The notes beneath the pieces are model-generated. The model searched no databases. It saw only the letters and a program-made list of their open reading frames with translations, and was not told where the DNA came from. A DNA stretch of 25,400 nucleotides from an uncultured Bacteroidales bacterium (lineage in GTDB: Bacteria; Bacteroidota; Bacteroidia; Bacteroidales; Muribaculaceae): assembly GCA_900549375.1 (NCBI GenBank), contig URNY01000019.1, positions 1-25,400 of the forward strand, written 5' to 3'. Below are positions 8,236 to 15,681 of the stretch, piece after piece. The position numbers and the translations under genes are program-made. The stretch's first letter is position 1. Every line of letters starts with the position of its first letter.

Positions 8236-9215
8236 CAAAACGTCTATTGGACAACGGAGGACTCGTGCTCGCCATAATGCTGGCTGTCGCGATGAGCGCC
8301 ACTGATTTTTTCATCGGCTCCTCACACCGTCTTGAGGGTGAGCTGGGGATCTGCATGCCCTCGCCAAACCTATGGGTGATTCCCCAGATTGCGTCCTGGG
8401 CCGTAAACCTTACCCTTATCCTCGGCATCGGCATTGTGCTCCATTTCTTCAACAAGACTTATAACTTCGTCAGTTCCACGGATACGGTGCTCTCCGCCGC
8501 ATTCATAGTGCTATGCTCTTCCAATGCCTGGATTGACGGAACAATCAATTCTTCGGTGATAATGGCTGCCGCTCAGCTACTCTGTCTCGCGCCTCTCTTC
8601 AACAGCTACCGGAGTTCCAATGCATCGCAGCAATTGTTTCTTGTGGGAACGGTTCTTTCGCTCGGATCGATGTTCCAGTATGCGTTCATCTTCTTCATTC
8701 CGGCATATCTGCTGATAGCACTGACCCTGAAATGTCTTGATTTCCGCGGTTTCATCGCGATGTTGATGGGAATTATCGCACCATATTGGGTCGGCGTCGG
8801 GCTCGGTCTGATTACTCCCGAATCCTTCCGGCTTCCCACCCTCACCAACCTGTTCTGGGGTTTCGACTCGCGTCAGGCCCTTATAACGGGAATGCTCAAC
8901 TGCGCTGTCACTTTCCTCATCTTCCTCCTTTTCTTCCTCTCGAACGCGGTGAGACTCTATGCGGGCAATACGCGCAGGCGCCTGATGAACAATGCGATTT
9001 CAGTGCTCGGATTCGTTGCGATGATATGTGCGGTTTTCGATTTCGACAACCTGCCGGTGTATATGGGCACCCTCTATCTGGCCACGGCTCTGCAGATCGC
9101 CAACTTTTTCGCTCTCCACAACATACGTTATGGCCGCACCTGGGTTTTCATAATTACCATGATCTACGTAGCTTCGTTTGTTCTCATGGAGAACGGACTC
9201 AAGGCCGTGTATTGA
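8232..9215 (+). CDS. Multi-pass inner-membrane protein of unknown function
   Basis: I do not recognise a function for this 327-residue protein. It is mostly hydrophobic, with roughly nine or ten membrane segments (for example around VLAIMLAVAMSATDFFIG, AVNLTLILGIGIVLHFF, VTFLIFLLFFLSNAVRL and VFIITMIYVASFVLM). Short loops separate them, including basic FNKTYNF and YAGNTRRRLMNN. No catalytic motif, nucleotide site or transporter signature stands out. The layout recalls the uncharacterised DUF6427-type membrane proteins of Bacteroidota, but that is a weak impression from memory. Its ATG overlaps the rRNA methyltransferase stop (ATGA) and pdxB follows after 26 bp, so it is probably translated from the same message as its neighbours. 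The reading frame is clearly real: no interruption, consistent codon use and an intact hydrophobic pattern. Confidence 0.85.
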   Translation: MTKRLLDNGGLVLAIMLAVAMSATDFFIGSSHRLEGELGICMPSPNLWVIPQIASWAVNLTLILGIGIVLHFFNKTYNFVSSTDTVLSAAFIVLCSSNAWIDGTINSSVIMAAAQLLCLAPLFNSYRSSNASQQLFLVGTVLSLGSMFQYAFIFFIPAYLLIALTLKCLDFRGFIAMLMGIIAPYWVGVGLGLITPESFRLPTLTNLFWGFDSRQALITGMLNCAVTFLIFLLFFLSNAVRLYAGNTRRRLMNNAISVLGFVAMICAVFDFDNLPVYMGTLYLATALQIANFFALHNIRYGRTWVFIITMIYVASFVLMENGLKAVY

Positions 9216-9241
9216 CATAGCGTTCCTCTAATTCCGGAGAT

Positions 9242-10240
9242 ATGAAAATAGTTATCGATGACAATATTCCATATATAGCCGGCCGACTCGAACCGGTGGC
9301 CGACACTATTTATGTCGACCAATTCGGGTTCACCCCGGAAAATGTAAACGATGCCGACGCTCTGGTGATCCGCACGCGAACGCGTTGCGACAGCCGCCTG
9401 CTCGAAGGCTCCGCCGTCAAGGCGATCGCCACGGCCACGATAGGCACCGACCAGATAGATATTCCATGGTGCAAGGCCGCCGGTATCGATGTATTCAATT
9501 CCCCGGGATGCAATGCTCCCGCTGTGGCTCAGTATGTCTGGGCCTCTTTGCTCAGGCTCGGATTCGAACCGGCGCAGATGAAGCTCGGTGTCGTGGGCTG
9601 CGGAAACGTCGGCTCTATAGTTGCCGATTGGGGAAGGGCCATGGGCGCCGAGGTGCTCGTAAGCGATCCTCCAAAAGAGAACGCCGGGATTCCCGACAAC
9701 TATGCTCCTCTCGACAGGATCATGCGAGAATGTAATGCCGTGACTTTCCATACACCTCTCATCCGCGATGGAGAGAATCCCACTTTCCATCTCGCGGGAG
9801 ATGCGGAATTCTCACTCATGAAGCCCGGTGCCATCATCGTCAATGCCGCGCGCGGTTCAGTGATCGATTCGCAGGCCCTGCTCCCTTATCTGCGCGAACG
9901 CCGCATACGCGCCGTGATCGATACTTGGGAGGGGGAACCGGAAATCTCCGGGGATCTGCTCTCCGCCGTAGAGATCGGCACATTCCATATAGCCGGGTAT
10001 TCCCGTCAGGGGAAAGAGAGAGCCACACGCATGACGCTTGAGAATCTTGAGAAACGCTTCGGATTCGAAGTCGATAAGTCTGAACTCGAAGGGCCCTACG
10101 TTGCCCCGGGCAGAATCATCCCGGAAGCCATACTCGGCTCCTACGACCCTTATATCGACAGCGACCGTCTCAAAGAGGCTCCTTCGGAATTCGATACCCT
10201 CCGGCGCAATTATCACTACCGGGAAGAGGTTCCGTTCTAA
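9242..10240 (+). CDS. pdxB: PdxB, 4-phosphoerythronate dehydrogenase
   Basis: PdxB oxidises 4-phospho-D-erythronate to 2-oxo-3-hydroxy-4-phosphobutanoate in the deoxyxylulose-5-phosphate-dependent route to pyridoxal phosphate. It is a cytoplasmic D-2-hydroxyacid dehydrogenase. The 332-residue length is near the lower end for PdxB. The N-terminus (MKIVIDDNIPYIAGRLEPVA) and TATIGTDQIDIPWCKAAGI followed by NSPGCNAPAVAQYV are typical of PdxB rather than PGDH or lactate dehydrogenase. The NAD loop is VVGCGNVGS (118-126). Likely catalytic residues are Arg204 (NAARGSVID), Glu232 (EP pair after DTWEG) and His249 (FHIAGYS). The C-terminal stretch after about 270 would be the PdxB dimerisation domain. 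It sits in the run after the dcw genes, 26 bp from the membrane protein and 28 bp from the RNase H gene. Confidence 0.93.
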   Translation: MKIVIDDNIPYIAGRLEPVADTIYVDQFGFTPENVNDADALVIRTRTRCDSRLLEGSAVKAIATATIGTDQIDIPWCKAAGIDVFNSPGCNAPAVAQYVWASLLRLGFEPAQMKLGVVGCGNVGSIVADWGRAMGAEVLVSDPPKENAGIPDNYAPLDRIMRECNAVTFHTPLIRDGENPTFHLAGDAEFSLMKPGAIIVNAARGSVIDSQALLPYLRERRIRAVIDTWEGEPEISGDLLSAVEIGTFHIAGYSRQGKERATRMTLENLEKRFGFEVDKSELEGPYVAPGRIIPEAILGSYDPYIDSDRLKEAPSEFDTLRRNYHYREEVPF

Positions 10241-10268
10241 CTATTCTAACTTTTGAGACAGTCACCTT

Positions 10269-10937
10269 ATGGCAGATTATAGGAACAAATATTACGTGGT
10301 CTGGAAAGGACGTCAGCCCGGTGTCTACGACAATGTCGACGACGCCATGGAGCAGGTCGACGACTACCCGGGCGCTTCATTCAAAAGCTATCCTACGGCC
10401 CGCGAGGCCACCATGGCTTTCCGAAAGTCGCAGATGAACGAGGAGCGCAAGGAACTCGGCAATCTTCTGCTCAATGCTTCGCGCGCCAACATCCCGGCCG
10501 ACGGGAAGCCCGATTATATGCAGTTTCCTGAAATCGACCTCGACGGCTGGGCTGTCGACGCCTCCTGTCAGGGGAATCCCGGGAGAATGGAATACCGGGG
10601 CGTGGAGCTGATGACGGGACGCGAATTATTCCGCGTCGGCCCTTTCGAGAAATCCACCAACAATATCGGCGAATTTCTCGCCATAGTCCATGCGCTGGCT
10701 ATGATGAACCAGAGCGGAGAGCGGCATACAATCTATTCGGATTCCGTTACGGGCATGGCCTGGGTCAGAGACCGCAAGATAAAGACCCGACTTCAGCGCA
10801 CCCGCGCAAACGAAGCTTCTTTCCGCATGATGGAGCGGGCCCTCTCATGGCTCAACTCCCACACATATTCCACCCGCATCCTTAAATGGCAGACGGAAAG
10901 ATGGGGGGAGATTCCCGCCGATTTTGGCCGAAAATAA
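10269..10937 (+). CDS. Ribonuclease H1 with N-terminal viroplasmin-type hybrid-binding domain
   Basis: The 222-residue protein has two parts. Residues 6-52 (KYYVVWKGRQPGVYDNVDDA and FKSYPTAREATMAF) are a caulimovirus viroplasmin/HBD domain, which in RNase H1 enzymes binds RNA-DNA hybrids. The C-terminal RNase H fold begins near residue 92. The four catalytic acids can be assigned: Asp97 in WAVDASCQGNPG, Glu135 in NNIGEFLAI, Asp158 in YSDSVTGMAW and Asp218 in PADFGRK. It should remove RNA from hybrids during replication and R-loop removal. I give no symbol because genomes may carry several RNase H genes (rnhA/rnhB). It follows pdxB by 28 bp on the same strand with no terminator visible between them. 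Confidence 0.92.
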   Translation: MADYRNKYYVVWKGRQPGVYDNVDDAMEQVDDYPGASFKSYPTAREATMAFRKSQMNEERKELGNLLLNASRANIPADGKPDYMQFPEIDLDGWAVDASCQGNPGRMEYRGVELMTGRELFRVGPFEKSTNNIGEFLAIVHALAMMNQSGERHTIYSDSVTGMAWVRDRKIKTRLQRTRANEASFRMMERALSWLNSHTYSTRILKWQTERWGEIPADFGRK

Positions 10938-10994
10938 GACGCCTCCCATCCGCCCACAGACTCCTGAAATCAATAAAAAATAATATCTGAATCC

Positions 10995-12677
10995 ATGAAA
11001 CTTTACAAAGCGGCGCTGATCATAGCCGCAATCCTTTCTGCTTCGGTGCAGTCCGACGCGCAATCGTTCTATAAATCTAAACTTCCGGTGAAACCCCGCA
11101 AGGGTGTCACTGTGGCCGGAACCGTCGAATGCGACGGGCGCCCGGTGGAGGGAGTGGCCGTCTCCGACGGATATGAAGTGACGCGCACCGACCGTAAGGG
11201 CGCCTATTATCTGAAATCGGAGAAAAAGAACCCTCAGGTGTTCATCACAGTGCCCTCCGGCTACGAGGCGCTCCGAGAGGGCGCAGTGCCTCAATTCTGG
11301 GCTGATTTCACGGAAGCCCCCGGCATTTATGAACGTCATGATTTCCGCCTCTCGAAAGTTGACCAGTCACGCCATGCAATGATTCTGCTCACCGACATGC
11401 ATCTCGCCAACCAGCGCAACGATGTGGAGACCTTCTGCGGCCCTTACGTCGACCGCTTGCGTCTGGATGTAGACTCTCTTAAGGCTCTGGGTATGCCTGT
11501 CTACACGATGCACCTCGGCGACGGCGCATGGGACGCATACTGGTATGCGCTCGATTTCCCCATCGGCGCGCTCCGGGAGGCTCTTGATAACGCCAATTAT
11601 CCCACTCCATTCTTCAACACTATGGGAAACCACGACAACGACGGAGCCACCCCCAACAGCCCGACAACCGACATGGATGCGGCACGCCCCTATATGAAGG
11701 CGTTTGGACCGCGTTATTATTCCTTCGATATAGGAGGAATACACTATGTGGTGCTCGACAATATCGAATACAAAAACGAATATAAGTCAAAACCCAAATA
11801 TCCGGGCATAAGCGGTTCGCGGAACTATAACGAGCGGGTAACCGAGGAGCAGCTTGACTGGCTGCGCAAGGACCTGGCGGATATTCCTAAAACCACTCCC
11901 ATCGTGATCGGCATGCACTGCCCTATGCTCCGCTGGAAGGGCTTTGCCGAAAAGGCTGTTCCGCGCATGGACAAGAAAAGCGTGGAGCAGTTGCTTGAAA
12001 TAGTGGAGCCTTTCGATGAGGTGCACACCGTGTCGGGACATTCGCACCGGCAGGTCATAACGCGTCTGGAGGGCCCGAAAAAGCGGATGGACCATAACAT
12101 CTCCGGCACAAGCGGCGCATGGTGGTGGACGGCGGCTTTCGGAGGCAAAAATCTGTGTCCCGACGGCAATCCCGTAGGTTATGAGCTTTTCTTAGGCGAC
12201 GGCGACAGCCTGCGTTGGGAACACCGCACGTTCGAATACTCGCCCGACACGCAGTTCTGGGTATGGGACATGAACAAGGTAAAGGAATATTTCGCCAACT
12301 CGGGTGAATATCGCGCTTTCCGCAAATATTTCCCCGCATGGTCGGATTTCAGTGAAGTCCCGGCCAACAGCGTCTGGATCGACCTCTGGGCATGGGACCC
12401 CGAAGGGACTCTCAAAGTAACCGAGAACGGTCGCGAACTCCCGGTTGAACCTTTCATCGGAGAAAATCCCATGTATAACGGCACATATCCGCTGCAACGC
12501 ACCGTTTGGCTCAACCAATACGACGAGGGATGGAACAAGCCCAAAAAGACACGCCTTTTCCGCGTTCAGACCGCCACTCCCGATGCCCCTGTAACCGTGA
12601 CCTGGACTGATCCTTTCGGCAAAAGCTACACGCAAACCCTGAAGCGTCCCGCAGAATTCGGCCTTAAAGATTTTTAA
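10995..12677 (+). CDS. Secreted calcineurin-like metallophosphoesterase
   Basis: A 560-residue exported phosphoesterase. The N-terminus MKLYKAALIIAAILSASVQSDAQ is a type I signal peptide ending in AQ. Residues 35-120 look like an Ig/carboxypeptidase-regulatory-like beta domain (VTVAGTVECDGRPVEGVAV). The catalytic metallophosphoesterase core shows all metal motifs: DMH at 134-136, GD at 175-176, GNHD at 211-214, a His in IGMHCP (308) and GHSH at 348-351. The C-terminal part (about 375-560, WWWTAAFGGKNLCPDGNPVGYEL and on) resembles the phosphoesterase C-terminal domain common in Bacteroidota. The substrate cannot be told from sequence; phosphodiesters or phosphomonoesters in the periplasm are possible. 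It lies 57 bp after the RNase H gene, is the last gene of the + strand block and is followed by a hairpin terminator. Confidence 0.9.
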   Translation: MKLYKAALIIAAILSASVQSDAQSFYKSKLPVKPRKGVTVAGTVECDGRPVEGVAVSDGYEVTRTDRKGAYYLKSEKKNPQVFITVPSGYEALREGAVPQFWADFTEAPGIYERHDFRLSKVDQSRHAMILLTDMHLANQRNDVETFCGPYVDRLRLDVDSLKALGMPVYTMHLGDGAWDAYWYALDFPIGALREALDNANYPTPFFNTMGNHDNDGATPNSPTTDMDAARPYMKAFGPRYYSFDIGGIHYVVLDNIEYKNEYKSKPKYPGISGSRNYNERVTEEQLDWLRKDLADIPKTTPIVIGMHCPMLRWKGFAEKAVPRMDKKSVEQLLEIVEPFDEVHTVSGHSHRQVITRLEGPKKRMDHNISGTSGAWWWTAAFGGKNLCPDGNPVGYELFLGDGDSLRWEHRTFEYSPDTQFWVWDMNKVKEYFANSGEYRAFRKYFPAWSDFSEVPANSVWIDLWAWDPEGTLKVTENGRELPVEPFIGENPMYNGTYPLQRTVWLNQYDEGWNKPKKTRLFRVQTATPDAPVTVTWTDPFGKSYTQTLKRPAEFGLKDF

Positions 12678-12714
12678 GCATCGTCCTTTAATATTCTGAA
12701 ATCCTGCATAGTCT

Positions 12715-12755
12715 AAGAGCCCGTCCTATAAAACAGAGTTATGGGACGGGCTCTT
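12715..12755 (+). terminator. Hairpin terminator after the phosphoesterase gene
   Basis: The arms AAGAGCCCGTCC (12715-12726) and GGACGGGCTCTT (12744-12755) are perfectly complementary. Three further pairs, including one G-T, extend the stem to about 15 bp around an 11-nt loop. The stem ends in a short T run and an AT-rich stretch, so termination fits the + strand. On the - strand no T run follows the stem, so it should serve the convergent 115-residue gene poorly. Confidence 0.75.
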
Positions 12756-12778
12756 TATATAGCAGGTTTATTCTCTGA

Positions 12779-13126
12779 TCAGGCGCTGTGAGGGCCGTTG
12801 TTGTTGAGGGTCTTCTGGTCCTCCATGTTCTCCACACCCGTGCGCAGAGTGCTCTCGATTTTCTTCACGGCTTCTTCATCGAGAACAGGATAGGAGGCAT
12901 ATTTGTCGCGGTCTTCCCAGCGGACTTCAGTCACTTTCGGCGTCTCGAAATATGCCAGTGGTTCGTCGGGGAACATCCGGTTGAGATAATCCTCGATCTC
13001 ATGCTCTGCATGAGCCAGCGGATTGGTGTGGTGGAACGGATCCACATTGTCGACATCGTCGAATTCCACTCGATATTTGTCGGAATCACCGAAGCTGACA
13101 ATATAAAGTCTTTTCTTTGCTTCCAT
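12779..13126 (-). CDS. Hypothetical acidic protein, 115 residues
   Basis: I do not recognise this protein. It is small, soluble and acidic, without a signal peptide, membrane segment, zinc ligands or a known catalytic motif. It starts MEAKKRLYIVSFGDSDKYRV, where IVSFGDSDKYRVEF looks like two beta strands around a turn. A His-rich patch follows (FHHTNPLAHAEHEIEDYL), then an amphipathic helix and a proline-containing segment (FPDEPLAYFETPKVTEVRW). The C-terminus from about residue 85 (EEAVKKIESTLRTGVENMED) is probably helical with a disordered end. It has its own upstream gap of 72 bp after glpT and converges on the phosphoesterase gene. Codon use matches its neighbours and the frame is open throughout. 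No overlapping ORF is more credible, so I take it as real. Confidence 0.72.
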   Translation of the reverse strand: MEAKKRLYIVSFGDSDKYRVEFDDVDNVDPFHHTNPLAHAEHEIEDYLNRMFPDEPLAYFETPKVTEVRWEDRDKYASYPVLDEEAVKKIESTLRTGVENMEDQKTLNNNGPHSA

Positions 13127-13198
13127 AATATAAATCGATTTCGCTATTTATCCATTTTCTTATTCAACGCTCCCGCGCCTGTTTTGTTCTTTCCGATA

Positions 13199-14575
13199 TC
13201 AGTCCTGACGCTTGGCATTCCAGACCAGAGCCGTCAGCACCACAGAAAGCAACGCCGAGCCGATCCAGAAAATATTCACAGCCGAAAAGTCGTAGACCTC
13301 CACGCCGTTAACCACCGTCTTGTGGCCTTCGATCAGTATACCGTTCATCACGTCCTGAAGTCCGGCGCCGATATAGCTTGCGATCCCCACTACACCGAGT
13401 GCTGCTCCGGCCGCTGCTTTTGGAGCGATATCCACGGCCATCAGACCGCCGAGGAAACATATCAGTACGCCGATACCGAGTCCGAAGAGCACCATCGCAG
13501 TGACATCAAGCCAGAAATGCTCGCCGGGCACAAGCAGGAAGAGGCAGAGGGCTACGGTGTTCATCAGGCCGCAGACAAGTGCCGGAACGTTGCGCGATCC
13601 GCGGAAAAGCTTGTCGGATATTATACCCGAAGCCACCGTTCCCACAATACCGCATACAGAGCTTACCGAAATAATGAGCGATGCATCGAGTGTGGTATAT
13701 CCTTTCTGAGCCTCCAGATAGAAGACTCCCCATGAATTCACGGCATAACGGCTGATATACATGAATGCGCTTCCGAGTGCCAGTATCCATATCGCGGGAT
13801 TCTTCAGCACGGCTTTCTGCGCGCGGTTATAATCGGCGGTTTCGTCTTTGACCGACTTGTCGGCCGATGCAGTGTTCTGATTCAGGAGGAAGCCCTGACT
13901 CTGCGGAGTGTCGCGCATAAAGAGCAGTATCAGCGCAAGGCCGACAAGCCCGATGATTCCGGCGCCGATCATTCCCCAGCGCCATCCGGCCCAGCTCACG
14001 AGCAGGGCAACCGTTATGAAGGTGATAGCCTCTCCGATGTTATGGCTCGCACTCCAGAAGCCGTAATATGTGCCGCGGTCGCGGTTGTCATACCAGCGGT
14101 TGAGCGAAACCACTCCGGCGGGCGCCCCCATCGACTGGAACCAGCCGTTGAGCCCCCATAGAATCGCGAACACGATAAACATGCCCGAGAAACCGAGAAT
14201 GAGATTCACAATAGCCGTAAGAAGCAGACCGGTCGCCATGAAGCGCCGGGCATTGCATCGGTCGGCAAGGAAGCCGTTGGCCATCTTTCCTACGGCATAT
14301 ACAAAGAAGAGACAGGAGCCGATTATGCCGAGCTGAGACTCGTCGAAAAGCCCGCTGTCGACTATCGGTTTGCGCACTATATTCATGCTCAGACGGCACA
14401 CATAATAGAGTGCGTAGCCACATGTGGCCGAAAGGAAGGTGGCCAGACGTATGCGCTTGAATTTCGACTCGGAAGTCTCGGCTTGTGCGGCGGGTGCCGA
14501 CACGCGGTAGAAATCTATAATGCGCCCTGTCAGACCCTTCTTAGAGCCGGATCCAGTGATATCTTGAGTTTTCAT
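13199..14575 (-). CDS. glpT: Organophosphate:phosphate antiporter, GlpT-like (MFS)
   Basis: This 458-residue major facilitator protein with about 12 membrane segments belongs to the OPA family, which exchanges an organophosphate for inorganic phosphate across the inner membrane. In GlpT two arginines bind the phosphate; matching residues here are Arg61 in YYVCRLSMN and Arg276 in YISRYAVNSWGVFYL. The family segments WGLNGWFQSMGAPAGV, NRWYDNRDRGTYYGFWSASHNIGE and RWGMIGAGIIGL are clear. A cytoplasmic loop near 225-250 divides the two halves. The nearest related possibilities are UhpT/UhpC (hexose phosphate). I favour glycerol-3-phosphate because the gene lies 13 bp downstream of a glycerophosphodiester phosphodiesterase on the same strand. 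Substrate is therefore inference from context; family membership is firm. Confidence 0.85.
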   Translation of the reverse strand: MKTQDITGSGSKKGLTGRIIDFYRVSAPAAQAETSESKFKRIRLATFLSATCGYALYYVCRLSMNIVRKPIVDSGLFDESQLGIIGSCLFFVYAVGKMANGFLADRCNARRFMATGLLLTAIVNLILGFSGMFIVFAILWGLNGWFQSMGAPAGVVSLNRWYDNRDRGTYYGFWSASHNIGEAITFITVALLVSWAGWRWGMIGAGIIGLVGLALILLFMRDTPQSQGFLLNQNTASADKSVKDETADYNRAQKAVLKNPAIWILALGSAFMYISRYAVNSWGVFYLEAQKGYTTLDASLIISVSSVCGIVGTVASGIISDKLFRGSRNVPALVCGLMNTVALCLFLLVPGEHFWLDVTAMVLFGLGIGVLICFLGGLMAVDIAPKAAAGAALGVVGIASYIGAGLQDVMNGILIEGHKTVVNGVEVYDFSAVNIFWIGSALLSVVLTALVWNAKRQD

Positions 14576-14588
14576 AGGCTGTCTGTTG

Positions 14589-15485
14589 TCAGTCGTGAAG
14601 TTTTCTTGATCTCAGGTAATCGAGCACCATCTGAGGGCGGTCGGTCTGTATGATATGTGCGCCGAGGCGGTCAACGAGATAGCCCCAGCCATTGTTGATA
14701 TCCTTCAGCGAAGCATCGTCGTCGTGGCCGCCGGCCATTGTGTCCCAAAGCGTATTATACCAAAGCAGGCTCTTCCCTTTGAGCATGGCGCGCATCTCGG
14801 CGGGACGCTTGTTGTCGTCGGAAGTGTAAAGGAGCTCGAAGGCGGTAGGCTTCAGCTCTTTCAGATGGTCTTTGATTGCCGGCACCGATCCTGCCGAATC
14901 AAGATTCACGATTGGCATATAGATTATTTCATCGAGAAAATCGCCATATTTCTCTTTGATCTGACGAGCAGGCAGCTTCCCTTTCATTATTATCTGGCGT
15001 TCTGTGCCCGTTTTCTTTGCCAGAGCATATACCAGGTCGAAATAACGGTCGGCCTTGTCGAGGTTGAGCATCACTCTTCCCCTGGTGGCCTTGAGCACCT
15101 GCTCGAGAGTCGGCACACGCTGACCGGTGCGGATATGGCAGCCGTTGCGGAGCTTGAGCTTGGCGATGTCGGCCCAGTCGGTGTCGCGGATTTTCCCTTT
15201 GCCCGTAGTGGTCCGGTCGAGCTTGGGATCATGCATGAGAATCAGAACGCTGTCGCGTGTGAGCTGGAGGTCAATTTCCACGATATCCACGCCCATATTG
15301 ATGGCGCTGTTGATTCCCTCCATGGAGTTTTCGGGGAAATTACGCCAGTCGCCACGGTGTGAGGCCACAAGCACATTGGTGGTGTCGCGGTTCAGAAGCC
15401 TGTTGCGGATAGCCTCGGCCCGCGTGCCGGAAAATGCCGGCAGACAGCAGATGCATACAAGGAATAAAAGTGAAATCCTTTTCAT
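14589..15485 (-). CDS. Secreted glycerophosphodiester phosphodiesterase (GlpQ-like)
   Basis: This 298-residue GDPD-family TIM barrel hydrolyses glycerophosphodiesters (deacylated phospholipids) to glycerol-3-phosphate plus an alcohol. MKRISLLFLVCICCLPAFSGTRA is a signal peptide; I see no clear lipobox, so the protein is probably periplasmic. The catalytic set is intact: His43-Arg44 in ASHRGDWRNFPENS, Glu52, Glu70 and Asp72 in VEIDLQLTRD, and His85 in LMHDPKLDRTT. The C-terminal WGYLVDRLGAHIIQTDRPQ is the usual GDPD end motif. The following gene on the same strand, 13 bp away, is a GlpT-type antiporter, so product release and import are probably linked. A TAnnTTTG promoter element lies about 120 bp upstream. 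The family is certain; the exact substrate range is not. Confidence 0.92.
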   Translation of the reverse strand: MKRISLLFLVCICCLPAFSGTRAEAIRNRLLNRDTTNVLVASHRGDWRNFPENSMEGINSAINMGVDIVEIDLQLTRDSVLILMHDPKLDRTTTGKGKIRDTDWADIAKLKLRNGCHIRTGQRVPTLEQVLKATRGRVMLNLDKADRYFDLVYALAKKTGTERQIIMKGKLPARQIKEKYGDFLDEIIYMPIVNLDSAGSVPAIKDHLKELKPTAFELLYTSDDNKRPAEMRAMLKGKSLLWYNTLWDTMAGGHDDDASLKDINNGWGYLVDRLGAHIIQTDRPQMVLDYLRSRKLHD

Positions 15486-15560
15486 TGGTTGAAGAAGTTA
15501 GGTTAGTTAGTAAGGTGTTGTCTGTGGAATCGCATTCGTGACCGCTGTTCCGCAATTTTC

Positions 15561-15581
15561 GTTTCGAAATTGATTTGAAAC
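15561..15581. promoter_or_regulatory. Imperfect inverted repeat GTTTC...GAAAC, first copy
   Basis: GTTTC (15561-15565) and GAAAC (15577-15581) face each other across 11 bp, with two more matching A/T pairs inside. It lies in the predicted leader of the phosphodiesterase gene. It could be an operator or a weak RNA hairpin; no binding protein can be named. Confidence 0.35.
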
Positions 15582-15604
15582 GGCGGGATGATGTTTATCT
15601 TTTG

Positions 15605-15612
15605 CAAATATA
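15605..15612 (-). promoter_or_regulatory. Predicted -7 element TATATTTG for the phosphodiesterase-glpT operon
   Basis: Read on the - strand, TATATTTG fits the Bacteroidota consensus TAnnTTTG. A near-match TTTC for the -33 TTTG element (15633-15636 on the - strand) lies 20 bp upstream of it, the usual spacing. Transcription would begin near 15601, leaving a leader of about 115 nt. Confidence 0.6.
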
Positions 15613-15620
15613 CATTTTTT

Positions 15621-15637
15621 GTTTCGTTTTATGAAAC
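15621..15637. promoter_or_regulatory. Inverted repeat GTTTC...GAAAC, second copy
   Basis: GTTTC (15621-15625) and GAAAC (15633-15637) are separated by 7 bp. The half-sites match the first copy 40 bp away, and the right half overlaps the predicted -33 element of the phosphodiesterase promoter. A repressor site is conceivable but unproven. Confidence 0.35.
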
Positions 15638-15669
15638 CTTGGGGCCTAAAATTATGTAACAAAAATTAT

Positions 15670-15677
15670 TATCTTTG
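15670..15677 (+). promoter_or_regulatory. Predicted -7 element TATCTTTG for queG
   Basis: TATCTTTG followed by C is an excellent match to the Bacteroidota TAnnTTTG -7 element. I see no good TTTG at the -33 position; the nearest TTG ends at 15641, too far upstream. The element ends only 4 bp before the ATG at 15682, so the message would start at or next to the start codon. Confidence 0.65.
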
Positions 15678-15681
15678 CATT

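Noticed and set aside
12788..13735. Open frame of 315 codons on the + strand across the 115-residue gene and the glpT 3' end
   Set aside because: It crosses two genes and an intergenic gap on the other strand, and its translation is His/Cys-rich without motifs. The transporter below it is beyond doubt.
15619..15681. Upstream ATG extending queG by 21 residues
   Set aside because: The extension (MFRFMKPWGLKLCNK and on) is unlike QueG N-termini, is AT-rich noncoding in character, and would contain the predicted promoter.
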